Position numbers and translations under genes: made by a program | In this document: positions 8,920 to 18,654 of the stretch, one piece after another | How the letters are laid out: every line of letters starts with the position of its first letter | How positions within the stretch are numbered: the stretch's first letter is position 1 | Notes under the pieces: generated by a model | Seen by the model: only the letters and a program-made list of their open reading frames with translations | Databases searched by the model: none | What the model was told of the DNA's origin: nothing | Assembly: GCA_965248935.1 (NCBI GenBank) | Contig: OZ252214.1 | Coordinates: forward strand, 868,001-932,000 | DNA: 64,000 nucleotides | Reading direction: 5' to 3' | DNA from: G032773895 sp965248935 | Lineage (GTDB): Bacteria > Pseudomonadota > Gammaproteobacteria > Pseudomonadales > Cellvibrionaceae

Positions 8920-10545
8920 ATGGGTGGCAAAAATAAAGTAGAAGAGATTGTGAAACTAGATACACATGAAATAAACCACAACCCACAAATACTGAAAGTA
9001 TACCTCTATTACAGGTTATGTTTATCAGTGATTCTGTATCTGATGTTTGAAGCAAGGATCGCAGAAAATATACTGGGAGTTGAGCTGCCGCTTGTTTTCA
9101 CTCTCACCAGTATTCTTTATATCGCCGTCAATATCGGGAGCCTATTTATATTCAAACCAGAAGAGCTTAAGCACTCAGTAAACCGTGTAACGAGCCTACT
9201 CACCACCGACCTCATAGCAATATTAGCCATAGTCTTTTCCAGCGGCGGGCCACAAAGTGGACTTGGCTATCTTTTGCTTATTAATACAGCAATGGCTAGC
9301 TTTTTTCTACGCGGTCGGTTCGCACTTGGTTTTGCCTCTGTCACCGCTATTTTTGTTATTACCCAGGCTATTTTTCAAACCCAACTTTCCATCAAAGACC
9401 ACCCCGAAAGTCTGTTTTCTGCTGGAACCCTGGGTATTTTGATATTTGTAACAGCCTTAACGTTCAATTATCTCACTGAACGCATTCACCAAAGCAACAT
9501 TTTCGCATCCGAAAAGGCACAGTATGCAGAACACTTAGAAAAGCTAGCAAAATTGATTGTAACCAGAATGCGTACTGGCATAATTGTTATTAATCACAAC
9601 AATAGAATAGAGCTGATTAATGATTCAGCACTTCAACTATTGGACCTGCCTCAATCATCAAATTATATTCAAACCCCTATCGATGACCTAGCAAATATCA
9701 ATAGCTTGTTTCAAAAATGGAAACAACACCCTATTACAGGAATCCCTAAGGTTCACCAAATCAGAGATGAACAGGAAGTCAAAATCAATTTTTCCAAATT
9801 AGAAACCGGAATGGAAGAACGCACATTGATGTACATAGAAGACTATAGAGCGATAACCCAACAAGCTCAACAACTCAAACTAGCTTCTCTAGGTAGGCTC
9901 ACCGCCAGCATCGCGCATGAAGTTAGAAACCCTCTAGGTGCAATATCCCACGCATCTCAACTTTTAGAAGAATCAAATGATTTATCGTCCGCAGATAAAC
10001 GGTTAACTCAAATTATTCTTCAACATTCAGACCGAGTAAACCAGATAATCGAAAATACAATGGTCCTTTCCCGCAGAAAAGAACCCAATACACAACTTAT
10101 TCAACTAGACAAGTGGACTCAAACCTTTATTAAAGAATACCAAACCCATAACCCAAGTGAAATTAAATTAAGTATAACTGAACATACTATACTGACCAAA
10201 TTTGATGCCACTCAACTAACCCAAGTGGTAACAAACTTAGTCGACAACGGGCTCAGGCACGGAAAACAAAAAACAGGCGTATCAAAAATTGAAATTCATT
10301 GTGGTCTCAGCGACAATGCAGGCACCGCATATATGGAAATAATTGATTTCGGAAAAGGCGTTGATGAACAATACCTAAGTAATATATTTGAACCTTTTTT
10401 TACTACCGAAGAAAAAGGTACTGGCTTAGGACTCTACATTTGCAAAGAGCTTTGCGAAATTAATCAAGCAACATTACACTATAAACGCAACAATAATTTG
10501 AGTTGTTTTAGGATAAACTTCCCTCATCATCAGAGAATGGTTTAA
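8920..10545 (+). CDS. pilS: type IV pilus sensor histidine kinase PilS
   Basis: Inner-membrane sensor of the PilS-PilR system controlling pilin transcription. The N-terminus has about six hydrophobic helices (YRLCLSVILYLMF, VFTLTSILYIAVNIGSLFIF, LLTTDLIAILAIVFS, LGILIFVTALTFNYL). A PAS-like segment follows (MRTGIIVINHNNRIELIN). The HisKA H-box is SIAHEVRNPLGAISHASQLL, and the HATPase has N-box TQVVTNLVDNGLRHG and G-boxes DFGKGV and KGTGLGLYICKELCE. ATG 8920 was chosen because it leaves about 25 residues before the first helix, as in P. aeruginosa PilS. ATG 8881 is the alternative and would start inside nadE's own start codon on the other strand. pilR follows 45 nt later. Confidence 0.93.
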   Translation: MGGKNKVEEIVKLDTHEINHNPQILKVYLYYRLCLSVILYLMFEARIAENILGVELPLVFTLTSILYIAVNIGSLFIFKPEELKHSVNRVTSLLTTDLIAILAIVFSSGGPQSGLGYLLLINTAMASFFLRGRFALGFASVTAIFVITQAIFQTQLSIKDHPESLFSAGTLGILIFVTALTFNYLTERIHQSNIFASEKAQYAEHLEKLAKLIVTRMRTGIIVINHNNRIELINDSALQLLDLPQSSNYIQTPIDDLANINSLFQKWKQHPITGIPKVHQIRDEQEVKINFSKLETGMEERTLMYIEDYRAITQQAQQLKLASLGRLTASIAHEVRNPLGAISHASQLLEESNDLSSADKRLTQIILQHSDRVNQIIENTMVLSRRKEPNTQLIQLDKWTQTFIKEYQTHNPSEIKLSITEHTILTKFDATQLTQVVTNLVDNGLRHGKQKTGVSKIEIHCGLSDNAGTAYMEIIDFGKGVDEQYLSNIFEPFFTTEEKGTGLGLYICKELCEINQATLHYKRNNNLSCFRINFPHHQRMV

Positions 10546-10590
10546 CTATTAGGCCAAAATATAGGCTAAAGTCCAATAAGAGAATAAAGT

Positions 10591-11973
10591 ATGAGTAATC
10601 ATCGAGCACTAGTTATTGACGACGAGCCAGATATTCTTGAGCTACTGGATATAACCTTAAGTAGAATGGGAATTGAAGTCGATACCGCAAGTAATATTAC
10701 AGAAGCCAAACGCTTACTGCAAAAAACAGATTACAATTTATGCTTAACGGACATGAAGTTACCAGACGGAAATGGCATTGATTTTGTGAAACATATTCAG
10801 CTAGAAGCACCTCAGTTGCCCGTTGCAGTCATTACCGCCCACGGCAATATGGATACAGCGGTTCAATCCATGAAAGCTGGCGCATTTGATTTTTTAACTA
10901 AGCCCATTGAACTTACATCGCTTAGAGAGCTTGTTAAATCCGCCGTTTATACAAGCACTATCACAACCGAAAACGAATTCAATACAGGTATTATTGGTAC
11001 TTCTTACGCAATAACGACTTTAAATAAATCCATACATAAACTTTCTCGCTCACAAGCGCCGGTATATATAAGCGGTGAATCTGGAAGTGGGAAAGAACTG
11101 GTTGCCCGCTCTATTCACCAGTTGAGTTCTCGAAAAAATGGCCCTTTTATTCCCGTAAACTGTGGTGCAATTCCAAAAGATTTGATGGAAAGTGAATTTT
11201 TTGGACATAAAAAAGGAAGTTTTACCGGAGCATCGCAAGACAAACTCGGATTATTCCAGGCTGCGGAAGGTGGCACGCTCTTTTTGGATGAAGTAGCCGA
11301 CCTACCGCTGGAAATGCAAGTAAAGTTACTGAGAGCAATTCAAGAAAAATCTGTGCGCCCAATAGGTGCTAACAATGAAGTGTCTACAAATATAAGAATT
11401 CTCTGTGCAACACATAAAAACTTAGAACAGCTCATTGAGTCAGGCGATTTCAGGCAGGATTTATTTTATCGATTAAATGTTATTCATATAAAAGTTCCAG
11501 CATTGAGAGAAAGAACACCAGACTTACCTGAATTGATCAATTTTTTTCTACAAAAACTGAATCAAAATTCTCCAGAACAGCCTATACGGCTGTCTTTGGA
11601 AGCTATCAATGCAATAAAAAATTATCACTTCCCAGGCAATATCCGTGAATTGGAAAATATATTAGAACGAGCCTTTACACTTTGCGAAAACGCAATAATT
11701 GAAGTGGAAGATTTACAGCTTTCAAAACCTACACTCGCTTATTTAAAGCAGGCAAACATTGACGATAAACCCTCAGAAAAAACTGGAAACCACTATGCAT
11801 TGTCACAAAACTACGAAAATGTGGACCAGTATCTAGGAGAAATAGAAAAAGAAATTTTATGTGCTGCATTAGATTCAGTGCGCTGGAATAAGACTATGGC
11901 AGCAAAAAAATTGGGTATAACGTTTCGTTCCCTGCGCTACCGACTTCAAAAACTGGAAGTTAATACTGATTAA
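10591..11973 (+). CDS. pilR: sigma54-dependent response regulator PilR
   Basis: NtrC-class activator, partner of PilS. The receiver domain (residues about 5-120) has the acidic pocket DDEPD and phospho-acceptor in LCLTDMKLPDGNG. The central AAA+ domain has Walker A GESGSGKELVARSIH, the sigma54-contact loop KKGSFTGA (Ser in place of the usual Ala of GAFTGA) and Walker B GGTLFLDEVADLPLEMQ. The C-terminal Fis-type helix-turn-helix is WNKTMAAKKLGITFRSLRYRLQKL. Length 460 is typical. In Pseudomonas the target is the sigma54 promoter of pilA; no pilA lies in this window. It is followed by the fimT-like gene as in P. aeruginosa. Confidence 0.94.
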   Translation: MSNHRALVIDDEPDILELLDITLSRMGIEVDTASNITEAKRLLQKTDYNLCLTDMKLPDGNGIDFVKHIQLEAPQLPVAVITAHGNMDTAVQSMKAGAFDFLTKPIELTSLRELVKSAVYTSTITTENEFNTGIIGTSYAITTLNKSIHKLSRSQAPVYISGESGSGKELVARSIHQLSSRKNGPFIPVNCGAIPKDLMESEFFGHKKGSFTGASQDKLGLFQAAEGGTLFLDEVADLPLEMQVKLLRAIQEKSVRPIGANNEVSTNIRILCATHKNLEQLIESGDFRQDLFYRLNVIHIKVPALRERTPDLPELINFFLQKLNQNSPEQPIRLSLEAINAIKNYHFPGNIRELENILERAFTLCENAIIEVEDLQLSKPTLAYLKQANIDDKPSEKTGNHYALSQNYENVDQYLGEIEKEILCAALDSVRWNKTMAAKKLGITFRSLRYRLQKLEVNTD

Positions 11974-12113
11974 AACAGGCATAAACCATGGCTTATTTCC
12001 TACATTACCACAAACAAATACGCTCTAATATACTTACCTGAAAATGGATTTTATGTCATAGCTTAAGTTAACCGCTATGATAACCGTGCAACACAACATT
12101 CTAAGGATAGATT

Positions 12114-12671
12114 ATGAGATATTATCAACAGGGCTTTACACTTTTTAACTTAATGCTATCCCTTGCTATATTAGGGCTAATTATTGGTCTAGGCATACCC
12201 AGCTACGTATCAATTATCAAGAAGAGTACTAAAAACTCACAGGCGAACCTGGTTTTCTCATCACTGCAATTTGCACGTTATTTAGCTGTCACCAAGGAAA
12301 AAAGCGTTTTATTCTGTTTTTCCCCCGATAAAAATATATGCGACAGAGAGTCATCTCAATATTTACTTGTCTTCACGGATATAAATGAAAATCGGCAAGC
12401 TGAACAAGAAGAAATAATTCGGTTAGATACTTTTGGCAATAGCAAACCTTCAATCCTTCTTAGCGTTTCAGGGGCAAGACACTATATGCGCTTTAAAGCA
12501 AATGGAACAACGAGTGAACCTGGCAGAATAACAATTTGCCCAAAGGATAGAAAACCCGAGTACGCTAGCGGTATTATTGTAAACTTTGGGGGCAGAGTAC
12601 GTATTGCCCGAGATTTTAATGGAGATGGTATTGTGGAAATTAGGGCGGGAGAAAATATAACCTGCGAGTAA
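12114..12671 (+). CDS. fimT: FimT/GspH-type pseudopilin (Glu5 replaced by Asn)
   Basis: A 185-residue type IV pilin-like protein. The short leader MRYYQQG ends in Gly before a Phe-initial hydrophobic helix (FTLFNLMLSLAILGLIIGLGIPSY), the prepilin-peptidase site. The body matches GspH/FimT proteins, with a helix (NLVFSSLQFARYLAVTK) and a C-terminal beta domain ending in CE. Mature residue 5, nearly always Glu in pilins, is Asn (F-T-L-F-N). GspK-type pseudopilins also lack it, but FimT normally keeps it. Its position directly after pilR on the same strand equals fimT in P. aeruginosa, so the symbol rests on synteny plus fold. A sequencing or sorting consequence of the Glu loss cannot be judged here. 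Confidence 0.8.
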   Translation: MRYYQQGFTLFNLMLSLAILGLIIGLGIPSYVSIIKKSTKNSQANLVFSSLQFARYLAVTKEKSVLFCFSPDKNICDRESSQYLLVFTDINENRQAEQEEIIRLDTFGNSKPSILLSVSGARHYMRFKANGTTSEPGRITICPKDRKPEYASGIIVNFGGRVRIARDFNGDGIVEIRAGENITCE

Positions 12672-12694
12672 ACATCAAACAATACATGATAGAA

Positions 12695-12721
12695 AAACTC
12701 TCAGACAATGCCTGAGAGTTT
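12695..12721. terminator. bidirectional terminator between fimT and pilE
   Basis: AAACTCTCAG (12695-12704) and CTGAGAGTTT (12712-12721) form a perfect 10-bp stem with a 7-nt loop between the convergent genes. Confidence 0.75.
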
Positions 12722-12732
12722 ACATACTAGAA

Positions 12733-13203
12733 TTAACAGGAGGAAGCCCAACAATCATCGGTTCCATCAGTGTAATCATTATTCTCTCTGTCCCACCGTT
12801 TAAAACCTGTGGAACTAAGACTGAGGTTACCATCACCAACCTGGCTATTAATTGCAATTGCCTCTATTTCATATGAGTCAATATTAGCGGCATTAACCTT
12901 GAGGTTATAAAACTTTACGGTACCATCTACCGGCAATTGAGACGGATAGATACTTGGTGCCGTAGCGCCTGCTATATCGTTTGTATCCCCATTTGCCCAG
13001 GCATACGACCCCTTATCAGTCCGTACTCTTTCCATGGCTTGCGCTAGTGCCATTAAGCCCGCCTGTGCATCTGCACGCCGACCCTTTTTTACATAACTAT
13101 TGTATGAGGGAATTGCAATCGCTACCAAAACCCCAACAATAGCAATAACGACTATCAATTCGATAAGAGTAAATCCTCGATCTAACTTTTTGCAATATTT
13201 CAA
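12733..13203 (-). CDS. pilE: minor pilin PilE
   Basis: A 156-residue minor type IV pilin. Leader MKYCKKLDRG is followed by FTLIELIVVIAIVGVLVAIA with the conserved Glu5, then the helix PSYNSYVKKGRRADAQAGLMALAQAMERVR, characteristic of the PilE/ComP group. The C-terminal loop is closed by two Cys (DDCWASSC). It is the last gene of the fimU-pilV-pilW-pilX-pilY1-pilE operon, 51 nt after pilY1. Minor pilins form the priming complex and tip of the pilus in the inner membrane and periplasm. The position in the operon and the helix pattern support pilE rather than the major subunit pilA. Confidence 0.88.
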   Translation of the reverse strand: MKYCKKLDRGFTLIELIVVIAIVGVLVAIAIPSYNSYVKKGRRADAQAGLMALAQAMERVRTDKGSYAWANGDTNDIAGATAPSIYPSQLPVDGTVKFYNLKVNAANIDSYEIEAIAINSQVGDGNLSLSSTGFKRWDRENNDYTDGTDDCWASSC

Positions 13204-13254
13204 CGTTTCCAGCCTTATATTATTTTTAAACTAAATTAGGGAGTAAAACTAAAC

Positions 13255-16200
13255 TTATTGAAAAATAATCTCTTCCCAGCCCTGACGCCCTGCGTTAACA
13301 GAGCCACCCGTATCAACAGGGGGATTATAAGACGCACCGTCGTGGCCACCAGCGAGACCTTGGCCTCGAGAGACCATCACATTCGATACCATCGACTCTG
13401 TTGCAATACCACCCACTTCAAGCTCATTTATACCATCCACACCACGACTATCAACAAATACACTGAAATCCGCAGGAGGTAGGCCGGTGCGGAAGTCTAC
13501 TCCCATTATCCAACCTCTCCCGCCAGAGTTATTACATTCGGAAAAGTTGGGAACAATTGTTGTGAAAAAGAGAATATTATTTTGTTTGAAAGGTCGGCTT
13601 ACAACTCGTTCTGCACTGTAATCCCCGGTTTGACCGTCAGGTAGCTCTATACGCCAGCCATACTGTCCACCATCCCCTCGTGCAGAAGACCAATCAATAG
13701 CAACCCCCTCATCTATTTCATCATCATTGTCTACGTCAGTATCAAACGTTCTCCAGCCGTCCACAATAGTAGGAATTCTTTCGGCAAGATCCGTCCGAGT
13801 TAAATTAACTTCACCATTATCGGAAACCGCGTAGTAAGCTTGCTTAGCCCGACTAGTAACATCTGATTCAGATATATATTGCCCTGTTCCAAACATAATA
13901 AGGAGATCCTCACCGTCCTCGTTTTCATTAATACGACTATCATCATTTGCCGTATTACGAGCAAGCAACGCAGCAGTAGTAATCGGTTGCGGGTTCCCAT
14001 TTTCATCCTTAGCGGTAAAGAGTCGATAGTGTGTTACATCAGCAGCACCATCATTGACGGTATTTATACCACGAAGATCAAATACCCACATATTTCCATT
14101 AAGGTCACCGCCATATACTCGGTCGGCAATGCCATCAGACCCAGCCGTTCCCGTAGACGTTAAATGATCTGCAACTGCAACAGACGACAACCCATTGTTA
14201 GCGCCACCTGGAACCTCAATTTTTATGAATTCGCTATCCGCATCCCACTCATTATCATTTCCAGGACCATTCAAATAAATAATATATAATGCTGCCTTAC
14301 CATTTGTGCTGTTATAGCCGTTTCCGACTATTGCAGCCCATTTACCATTGGCTAACTTGGTGATAACTGGATGGGCAAAACTGTACCCCATATCCACATC
14401 GTCACCCTCTGAGAACTCCCACATAACAACTGTTCTTGCATTTGCGGACGACTCAGTAATAAAATCATTTGGATCGGTAATATTTAGGGCATAATACCCT
14501 TTCCCACCCGCGCGTAAGCCACCCACCAGTACGGTTTTCCAATCTCCAGGGGTGGGGGTTTCAGCTTCAGCAACTGTGGGTGTTAAGTCTACATAATCCC
14601 GATGCCCATAGCCTTGCTCGGTTAAGTAATGTAAACCTTTTCCTGCATCTGAACTTGCCAACATACTGGGTATATAGGCAAGCACCTCTTTCCCAGAATT
14701 GGTTGCACCCAAGGTGGCATTGAACCCATGAAGCATTCCATCATTTGCGCCAACATAGACAATAGGAGTTCTATTAACACCTGGATTATTTGAATAACTA
14801 AAATTAACCGGGTCGCCAACAAAAACAGGGGAAGAATTCACTATATCTCCCAGTAAGCCCCCCTCTCCGGTAACATTATCGTAGCTGTCTTGGACCAATT
14901 CTCTCGTTCTGAAACTATTCCCAGCAGCACCTTGCTTTGAGCGATCCCCTCGAATAAATTGGAGGGCCTGCTTACCACTAAAATTCCTAGGCTCACTAAG
15001 GCTCCCATCTTCAAGGGCCTCATCTTCTTCATCTGAAATTAATACCGCAGAGCTTTGTGCTAGATCGGCACCAATAAATGCGCCCGCAGGCGGCGTTCCC
15101 GCTTCATTGTCCACATATTCCCACTGAAAGGGAATGCCTTCTTGCCCATTATAGGTAAATATAACGCGACCACTTGTATCTTGGGGGGCAGAACCACCGT
15201 CAGAGCTATCAACAACTAGGTCGTCTAGCTTTCCCCTTGCTTCCCAGCGAGGCTCAATAGCAAATGGATTTGGATTAGTAATAGCATTAGCAATTAAAGA
15301 GCCCGTCCAATCAGAGGAGTGGAACCTAGACTGAAATACTGCGCTATTAACGTCCAAACTGGTCGTCTCAAAGGCGAGTGATGCCAATGAGCCACTTCCA
15401 CGATATATGCTTTCAACAATACTATTTAGCGCATCGGTCAGCCCACTCTCATCAAGAGCCGAATAATATCGTGATGGGTTATCAGCCGTCGGGTATGGCA
15501 CAGGCGGCGTACTGCTACTATTAGGCCCGGCAAATTCTGCCGCCGTCTCAAATAACTCTGTAGTCTGAGTATTATTAACCGCCCTTCCAAAGCCAATAAT
15601 AAAGCTAACAATACTCTGTTTAACATTCTCGTTAGACCCTGCCCTGCCCAAATCTGGGCGCAGATCCATTTCATAAAGCCCCCTCAAGGCATTTTTCCAA
15701 CCACCGGTGGTACTCCCAACACCCGCATTGACATATACCCGCGCATTAACCTGCTCAGCATAGTTACGCAAACTTGGGGAAATAGTTGTTCCGCCGGAAG
15801 GATCGCCATCTGTTAAAGTAATAAGGTAGTTGCTTTGGCAATAACTCTTAATAACTCGTGAGTCACTGCTAGGCTTAAATGCACTCTGTTCGTACTGCGG
15901 CTCATGGGAAAACATCGTATCGGTTGCAACATTACCCGTTCCCGTGGTGACGTAATTATCCGTATCAATACCATTATCCTGAAACCCTTCAACAAAATAT
16001 CTGCCAATATCTCCAGTGGCACCATCCAAGGGAGTAGCCCCATCCACCGATAATGTATCAATTGTATGAAGAAGTTTAGCTCGGTGTTCGGAGCCGTCTA
16101 TATCCTTAATAGGCTGAAGGATTCGACCGACACTATTTATAATCCGTGGATAACCACCTCTCACCCTCTCCTTATATCGCGTACAAACTCCATCAATTCC

Positions 16201-17064
16201 AGCATATTGATGAGGTGCTGCATCACTTGGGTATGGGCTATATATCGCAGGGCTGACTAATATGCAATCTCGATCCGCAAACGCATAACTGGATACCCCA
16301 ACATTGACACCATTGACGGAGTTGAAAAAATCAAACATGGATTTTCGAGAAAGCTGTATCCTATCTCTCGCACCCTCCCTCACCCAAATGCTGTAATCCA
16401 CTCTACCTGACTCAGCGACAGGGTCAGTATAATTTGTCTCTATCGTTCTAACCATTGTTCCAGAATTAGTTGAATTATTGGAACATACCCTATTCTCCTC
16501 ACTATCATTTAATTGGCAGAAATACCAATTTAGAAAATTACCAGAATATTTAGAGTTGTCAGATGAATTTAAAGGGTAGTCACTAACAGATTGGAGCTGA
16601 GCGCGGTATTCCCTATCAGGAATAAAGCACTTTTTCCCTCCGCTTTCACCCCATTCATATATACCACCGCCATCAGCTACTCTAATCCTTGGCCGAGCGC
16701 GGTTATCGGATAAACCGCTAGTATCAGTATCTAAATTCATCATTACAATACTTTCCCACGGGTTATTGCCTACTACAGGAACTTGATGGCCTGGGCTCCT
16801 ACATCCTCCAGGAGCATAGTCTTTCTCAGCATTATATTTATCATCCCTACCATCTCCATTGCTTTCCTCTACAATATTTCTCATCGAAGAAGAAGTATCG
16901 AATAGCACCATTAAATTTGGTTTTTCTGGAGTTGAAACAATAAGCGGTGTTTCAGGGAAATCTATCTCAACAGGAGGAGTGGGCTCTTGAGCAGATAGGC
17001 TTGCAAAAGGGGCAAGCCCTGCCAATACACATATTCCCCTGAAAAAAAACTGAATTGAGTTCAT
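13255..17064 (-). CDS. pilY1: type IV pilus tip adhesin PilY1
   Basis: Large (1269 residues) secreted tip protein for adhesion, surface sensing and pilus priming. A signal peptide (MNSIQFFFRGICVLAGLAPFASLSAQ) is followed by a von Willebrand A domain whose MIDAS is visible (NLMVLFDTSSSMRNI, later ITLTDGDPSGG). The C-terminal half is the PilC/PilY1 beta-propeller (PIVYVGANDGMLHGFNA, VLVGGLRAGGKGYYALNITDP, AIVGNGYNS, YGGDLNGNMWVFDL, IMFGTGQYI). A calcium-binding-like Asp-rich loop is present (DTDVDNDDEIDEG). ATG 17064 was preferred over 17112 because it starts the signal peptide and does not overlap pilX; GAGAGG lies upstream. No separate pilY2 is seen between it and pilE. Confidence 0.95.
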   Translation of the reverse strand: MNSIQFFFRGICVLAGLAPFASLSAQEPTPPVEIDFPETPLIVSTPEKPNLMVLFDTSSSMRNIVEESNGDGRDDKYNAEKDYAPGGCRSPGHQVPVVGNNPWESIVMMNLDTDTSGLSDNRARPRIRVADGGGIYEWGESGGKKCFIPDREYRAQLQSVSDYPLNSSDNSKYSGNFLNWYFCQLNDSEENRVCSNNSTNSGTMVRTIETNYTDPVAESGRVDYSIWVREGARDRIQLSRKSMFDFFNSVNGVNVGVSSYAFADRDCILVSPAIYSPYPSDAAPHQYAGIDGVCTRYKERVRGGYPRIINSVGRILQPIKDIDGSEHRAKLLHTIDTLSVDGATPLDGATGDIGRYFVEGFQDNGIDTDNYVTTGTGNVATDTMFSHEPQYEQSAFKPSSDSRVIKSYCQSNYLITLTDGDPSGGTTISPSLRNYAEQVNARVYVNAGVGSTTGGWKNALRGLYEMDLRPDLGRAGSNENVKQSIVSFIIGFGRAVNNTQTTELFETAAEFAGPNSSSTPPVPYPTADNPSRYYSALDESGLTDALNSIVESIYRGSGSLASLAFETTSLDVNSAVFQSRFHSSDWTGSLIANAITNPNPFAIEPRWEARGKLDDLVVDSSDGGSAPQDTSGRVIFTYNGQEGIPFQWEYVDNEAGTPPAGAFIGADLAQSSAVLISDEEDEALEDGSLSEPRNFSGKQALQFIRGDRSKQGAAGNSFRTRELVQDSYDNVTGEGGLLGDIVNSSPVFVGDPVNFSYSNNPGVNRTPIVYVGANDGMLHGFNATLGATNSGKEVLAYIPSMLASSDAGKGLHYLTEQGYGHRDYVDLTPTVAEAETPTPGDWKTVLVGGLRAGGKGYYALNITDPNDFITESSANARTVVMWEFSEGDDVDMGYSFAHPVITKLANGKWAAIVGNGYNSTNGKAALYIIYLNGPGNDNEWDADSEFIKIEVPGGANNGLSSVAVADHLTSTGTAGSDGIADRVYGGDLNGNMWVFDLRGINTVNDGAADVTHYRLFTAKDENGNPQPITTAALLARNTANDDSRINENEDGEDLLIMFGTGQYISESDVTSRAKQAYYAVSDNGEVNLTRTDLAERIPTIVDGWRTFDTDVDNDDEIDEGVAIDWSSARGDGGQYGWRIELPDGQTGDYSAERVVSRPFKQNNILFFTTIVPNFSECNNSGGRGWIMGVDFRTGLPPADFSVFVDSRGVDGINELEVGGIATESMVSNVMVSRGQGLAGGHDGASYNPPVDTGGSVNAGRQGWEEIIFQ

Positions 17065-17098
17065 AATACGAAGCCTCTCTGCATAAAAGATGCAGGAT

Positions 17099-17638
17099 CT
17101 AAATTGGATCATTGTAGTAACTAATAATTATTCTTTGTGAGTTTTCCGACAACCCTTTTCCACGAGCAACAATACGAAAAGAGTTAGCAGTAGTGGTCAC
17201 TGTGTTTTGACAGTCGTTTGAACAGATTTGAGTAACATCTTCTACAGATGCATCACCAAGCCTACCTAAGTATTCTATAAAATAACGCCCAGCCTCAATA
17301 TCATCGTTAACCGTATCCCCGCTCGCAGCGGTTTTATTATCAGCCCAAGTCGCTATTGCAGACAAATCGGAAGGAGCATTATCTGGGGTGTATAAGCCAC
17401 CGTTTCCACCTTCGGAAAAATTGTCCAGGTTAAGGTTTTCACCATCTAAATAATTTTCTGCACTAGAAATGGCCAACTCAGCACTTTGCAAGGCAAAATG
17501 CGCATCTCTAGCACCAAAAGTCATGCGCTCTTGCAGTATTGTTGTCCTAGAAGAAGATACAGTCAGCAACGACAGTATTGTGAGAATAATCAGACTAGTC
17601 GCCAATACCGCACCAGATTGTTTATTTTTAAACGTCAC
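17099..17638 (-). CDS. pilX: minor pilin-like assembly protein PilX
   Basis: A 179-residue protein with the PilX N-terminal signature: short positive leader MTFKNKQSG, hydrophobic helix AVLATSLIILTILSLLTVSS, then RTTILQERMTFGARDAHFALQSAELAISSAE. Like P. aeruginosa PilX it lacks the canonical Glu5. A Cys pair near the C-terminus (QICSNDCQN) probably forms a disulfide. It acts with PilV, PilW, FimU and PilY1 in the priming/tip complex. It follows pilW by 11 nt, with pilY1 35 nt downstream. Confidence 0.88.
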   Translation of the reverse strand: MTFKNKQSGAVLATSLIILTILSLLTVSSSRTTILQERMTFGARDAHFALQSAELAISSAENYLDGENLNLDNFSEGGNGGLYTPDNAPSDLSAIATWADNKTAASGDTVNDDIEAGRYFIEYLGRLGDASVEDVTQICSNDCQNTVTTTANSFRIVARGKGLSENSQRIIISYYNDPI

Positions 17639-17649
17639 ATGTATACCCT

Positions 17650-18645
17650 CTACAAAGTTCTATTTCGAACGCTTGATGTTGCGACAAAGGTTTTACGCAA
17701 CTGATTATCGTCTTCAGAGGTGCCGACAACTTGGTCGTTGGTGACCGTTAGCTGAATTCGAACACTTAAAATATTATCTTTAACGACCTCGTTAGTCATT
17801 CCTGAGTATATGTCTACAGCACCATCATCATTCGTATCTTGACCATAGCTTATCTGCATATCTTCAATCCCATCCACAAGTTCGATTGGATTGCCTTTAT
17901 TTTTTTTCATATAGAGAGACGACGCTCCTCCCGTTCCAGCAGCGATAAAATAACTGGTCATAACAGGTTTTAATATGCGAGCAGATCGATTATATTCTTC
18001 AGAAAAATTCGCATCGATATTAGGAACACAATGCGCATTTGCATCACCACATGCACCTACTGTATGAAGTATGTGCCTCGCGGCTGTTCCACTACCACTC
18101 ATTGAAGAAACAGTGAATAAGTCCCCCCCGTCACAACTGGTGACAACAAGCATATCACCAGGGTCCACATTGGCATCGCACCCAGAGGAAACATAAAACT
18201 CTCCAGAGTTGTCGCTATCTACAGGGCGCCCATTTCCCGAACAAGCATCATGAGACGAACGCAGAAACAAAACATCAGTACCATTGATAACAGTCATACC
18301 ATCAACTAAAGCAGCAGCCGTATTATCTAAGCCATCAACTGCGTCACCCTCAACCCAATTAAACTCAGAAACATTAGCGGCATACCTAGCATCAGCTTGG
18401 TCTAAACGGTTTGCAATTAACTCTTTGTCTTTTAAGCACCCCCAATAATCCGCCATTCTAATATCGCGTGACATAAGTTCACTGGCTATGCGCCCAGACT
18501 CTTGAACTCTAGAAAAAGCGTTTACCAGATTATTGGTTTGACTATTGCCTTGGTATATTTGAACGAGCCCAATTAATAAAGACGCCCCTAGACCCAACGC
18601 AATTAAGATTTCGATTAGTGAAATACCTTGCTGCTTTTTATACAT
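17650..18645 (-). CDS. pilW: minor pilin-like assembly protein PilW
   Basis: A 331-residue PilW family protein. Leader MYKKQQG is followed by ISLIEILIALGLGASLLIGLVQIYQ with Glu5 intact, then the family helix RVQESGRIASELMSRDIRMADYWGC. The large C-terminal beta domain has several Cys pairs (SSGCDANVDPGDMLVVTSCDGG, GACGDANAHCVPN) and the closing repeat IQLTVTNDQVV...RKTFVATSSVRNR common in PilW. It lies 9 nt after pilV in the minor pilin operon and is needed for pilus assembly in the homologous Pseudomonas system. Confidence 0.9.
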   Translation of the reverse strand: MYKKQQGISLIEILIALGLGASLLIGLVQIYQGNSQTNNLVNAFSRVQESGRIASELMSRDIRMADYWGCLKDKELIANRLDQADARYAANVSEFNWVEGDAVDGLDNTAAALVDGMTVINGTDVLFLRSSHDACSGNGRPVDSDNSGEFYVSSGCDANVDPGDMLVVTSCDGGDLFTVSSMSGSGTAARHILHTVGACGDANAHCVPNIDANFSEEYNRSARILKPVMTSYFIAAGTGGASSLYMKKNKGNPIELVDGIEDMQISYGQDTNDDGAVDIYSGMTNEVVKDNILSVRIQLTVTNDQVVGTSEDDNQLRKTFVATSSVRNRTL

Positions 18646-18654
18646 ATAAAAACT

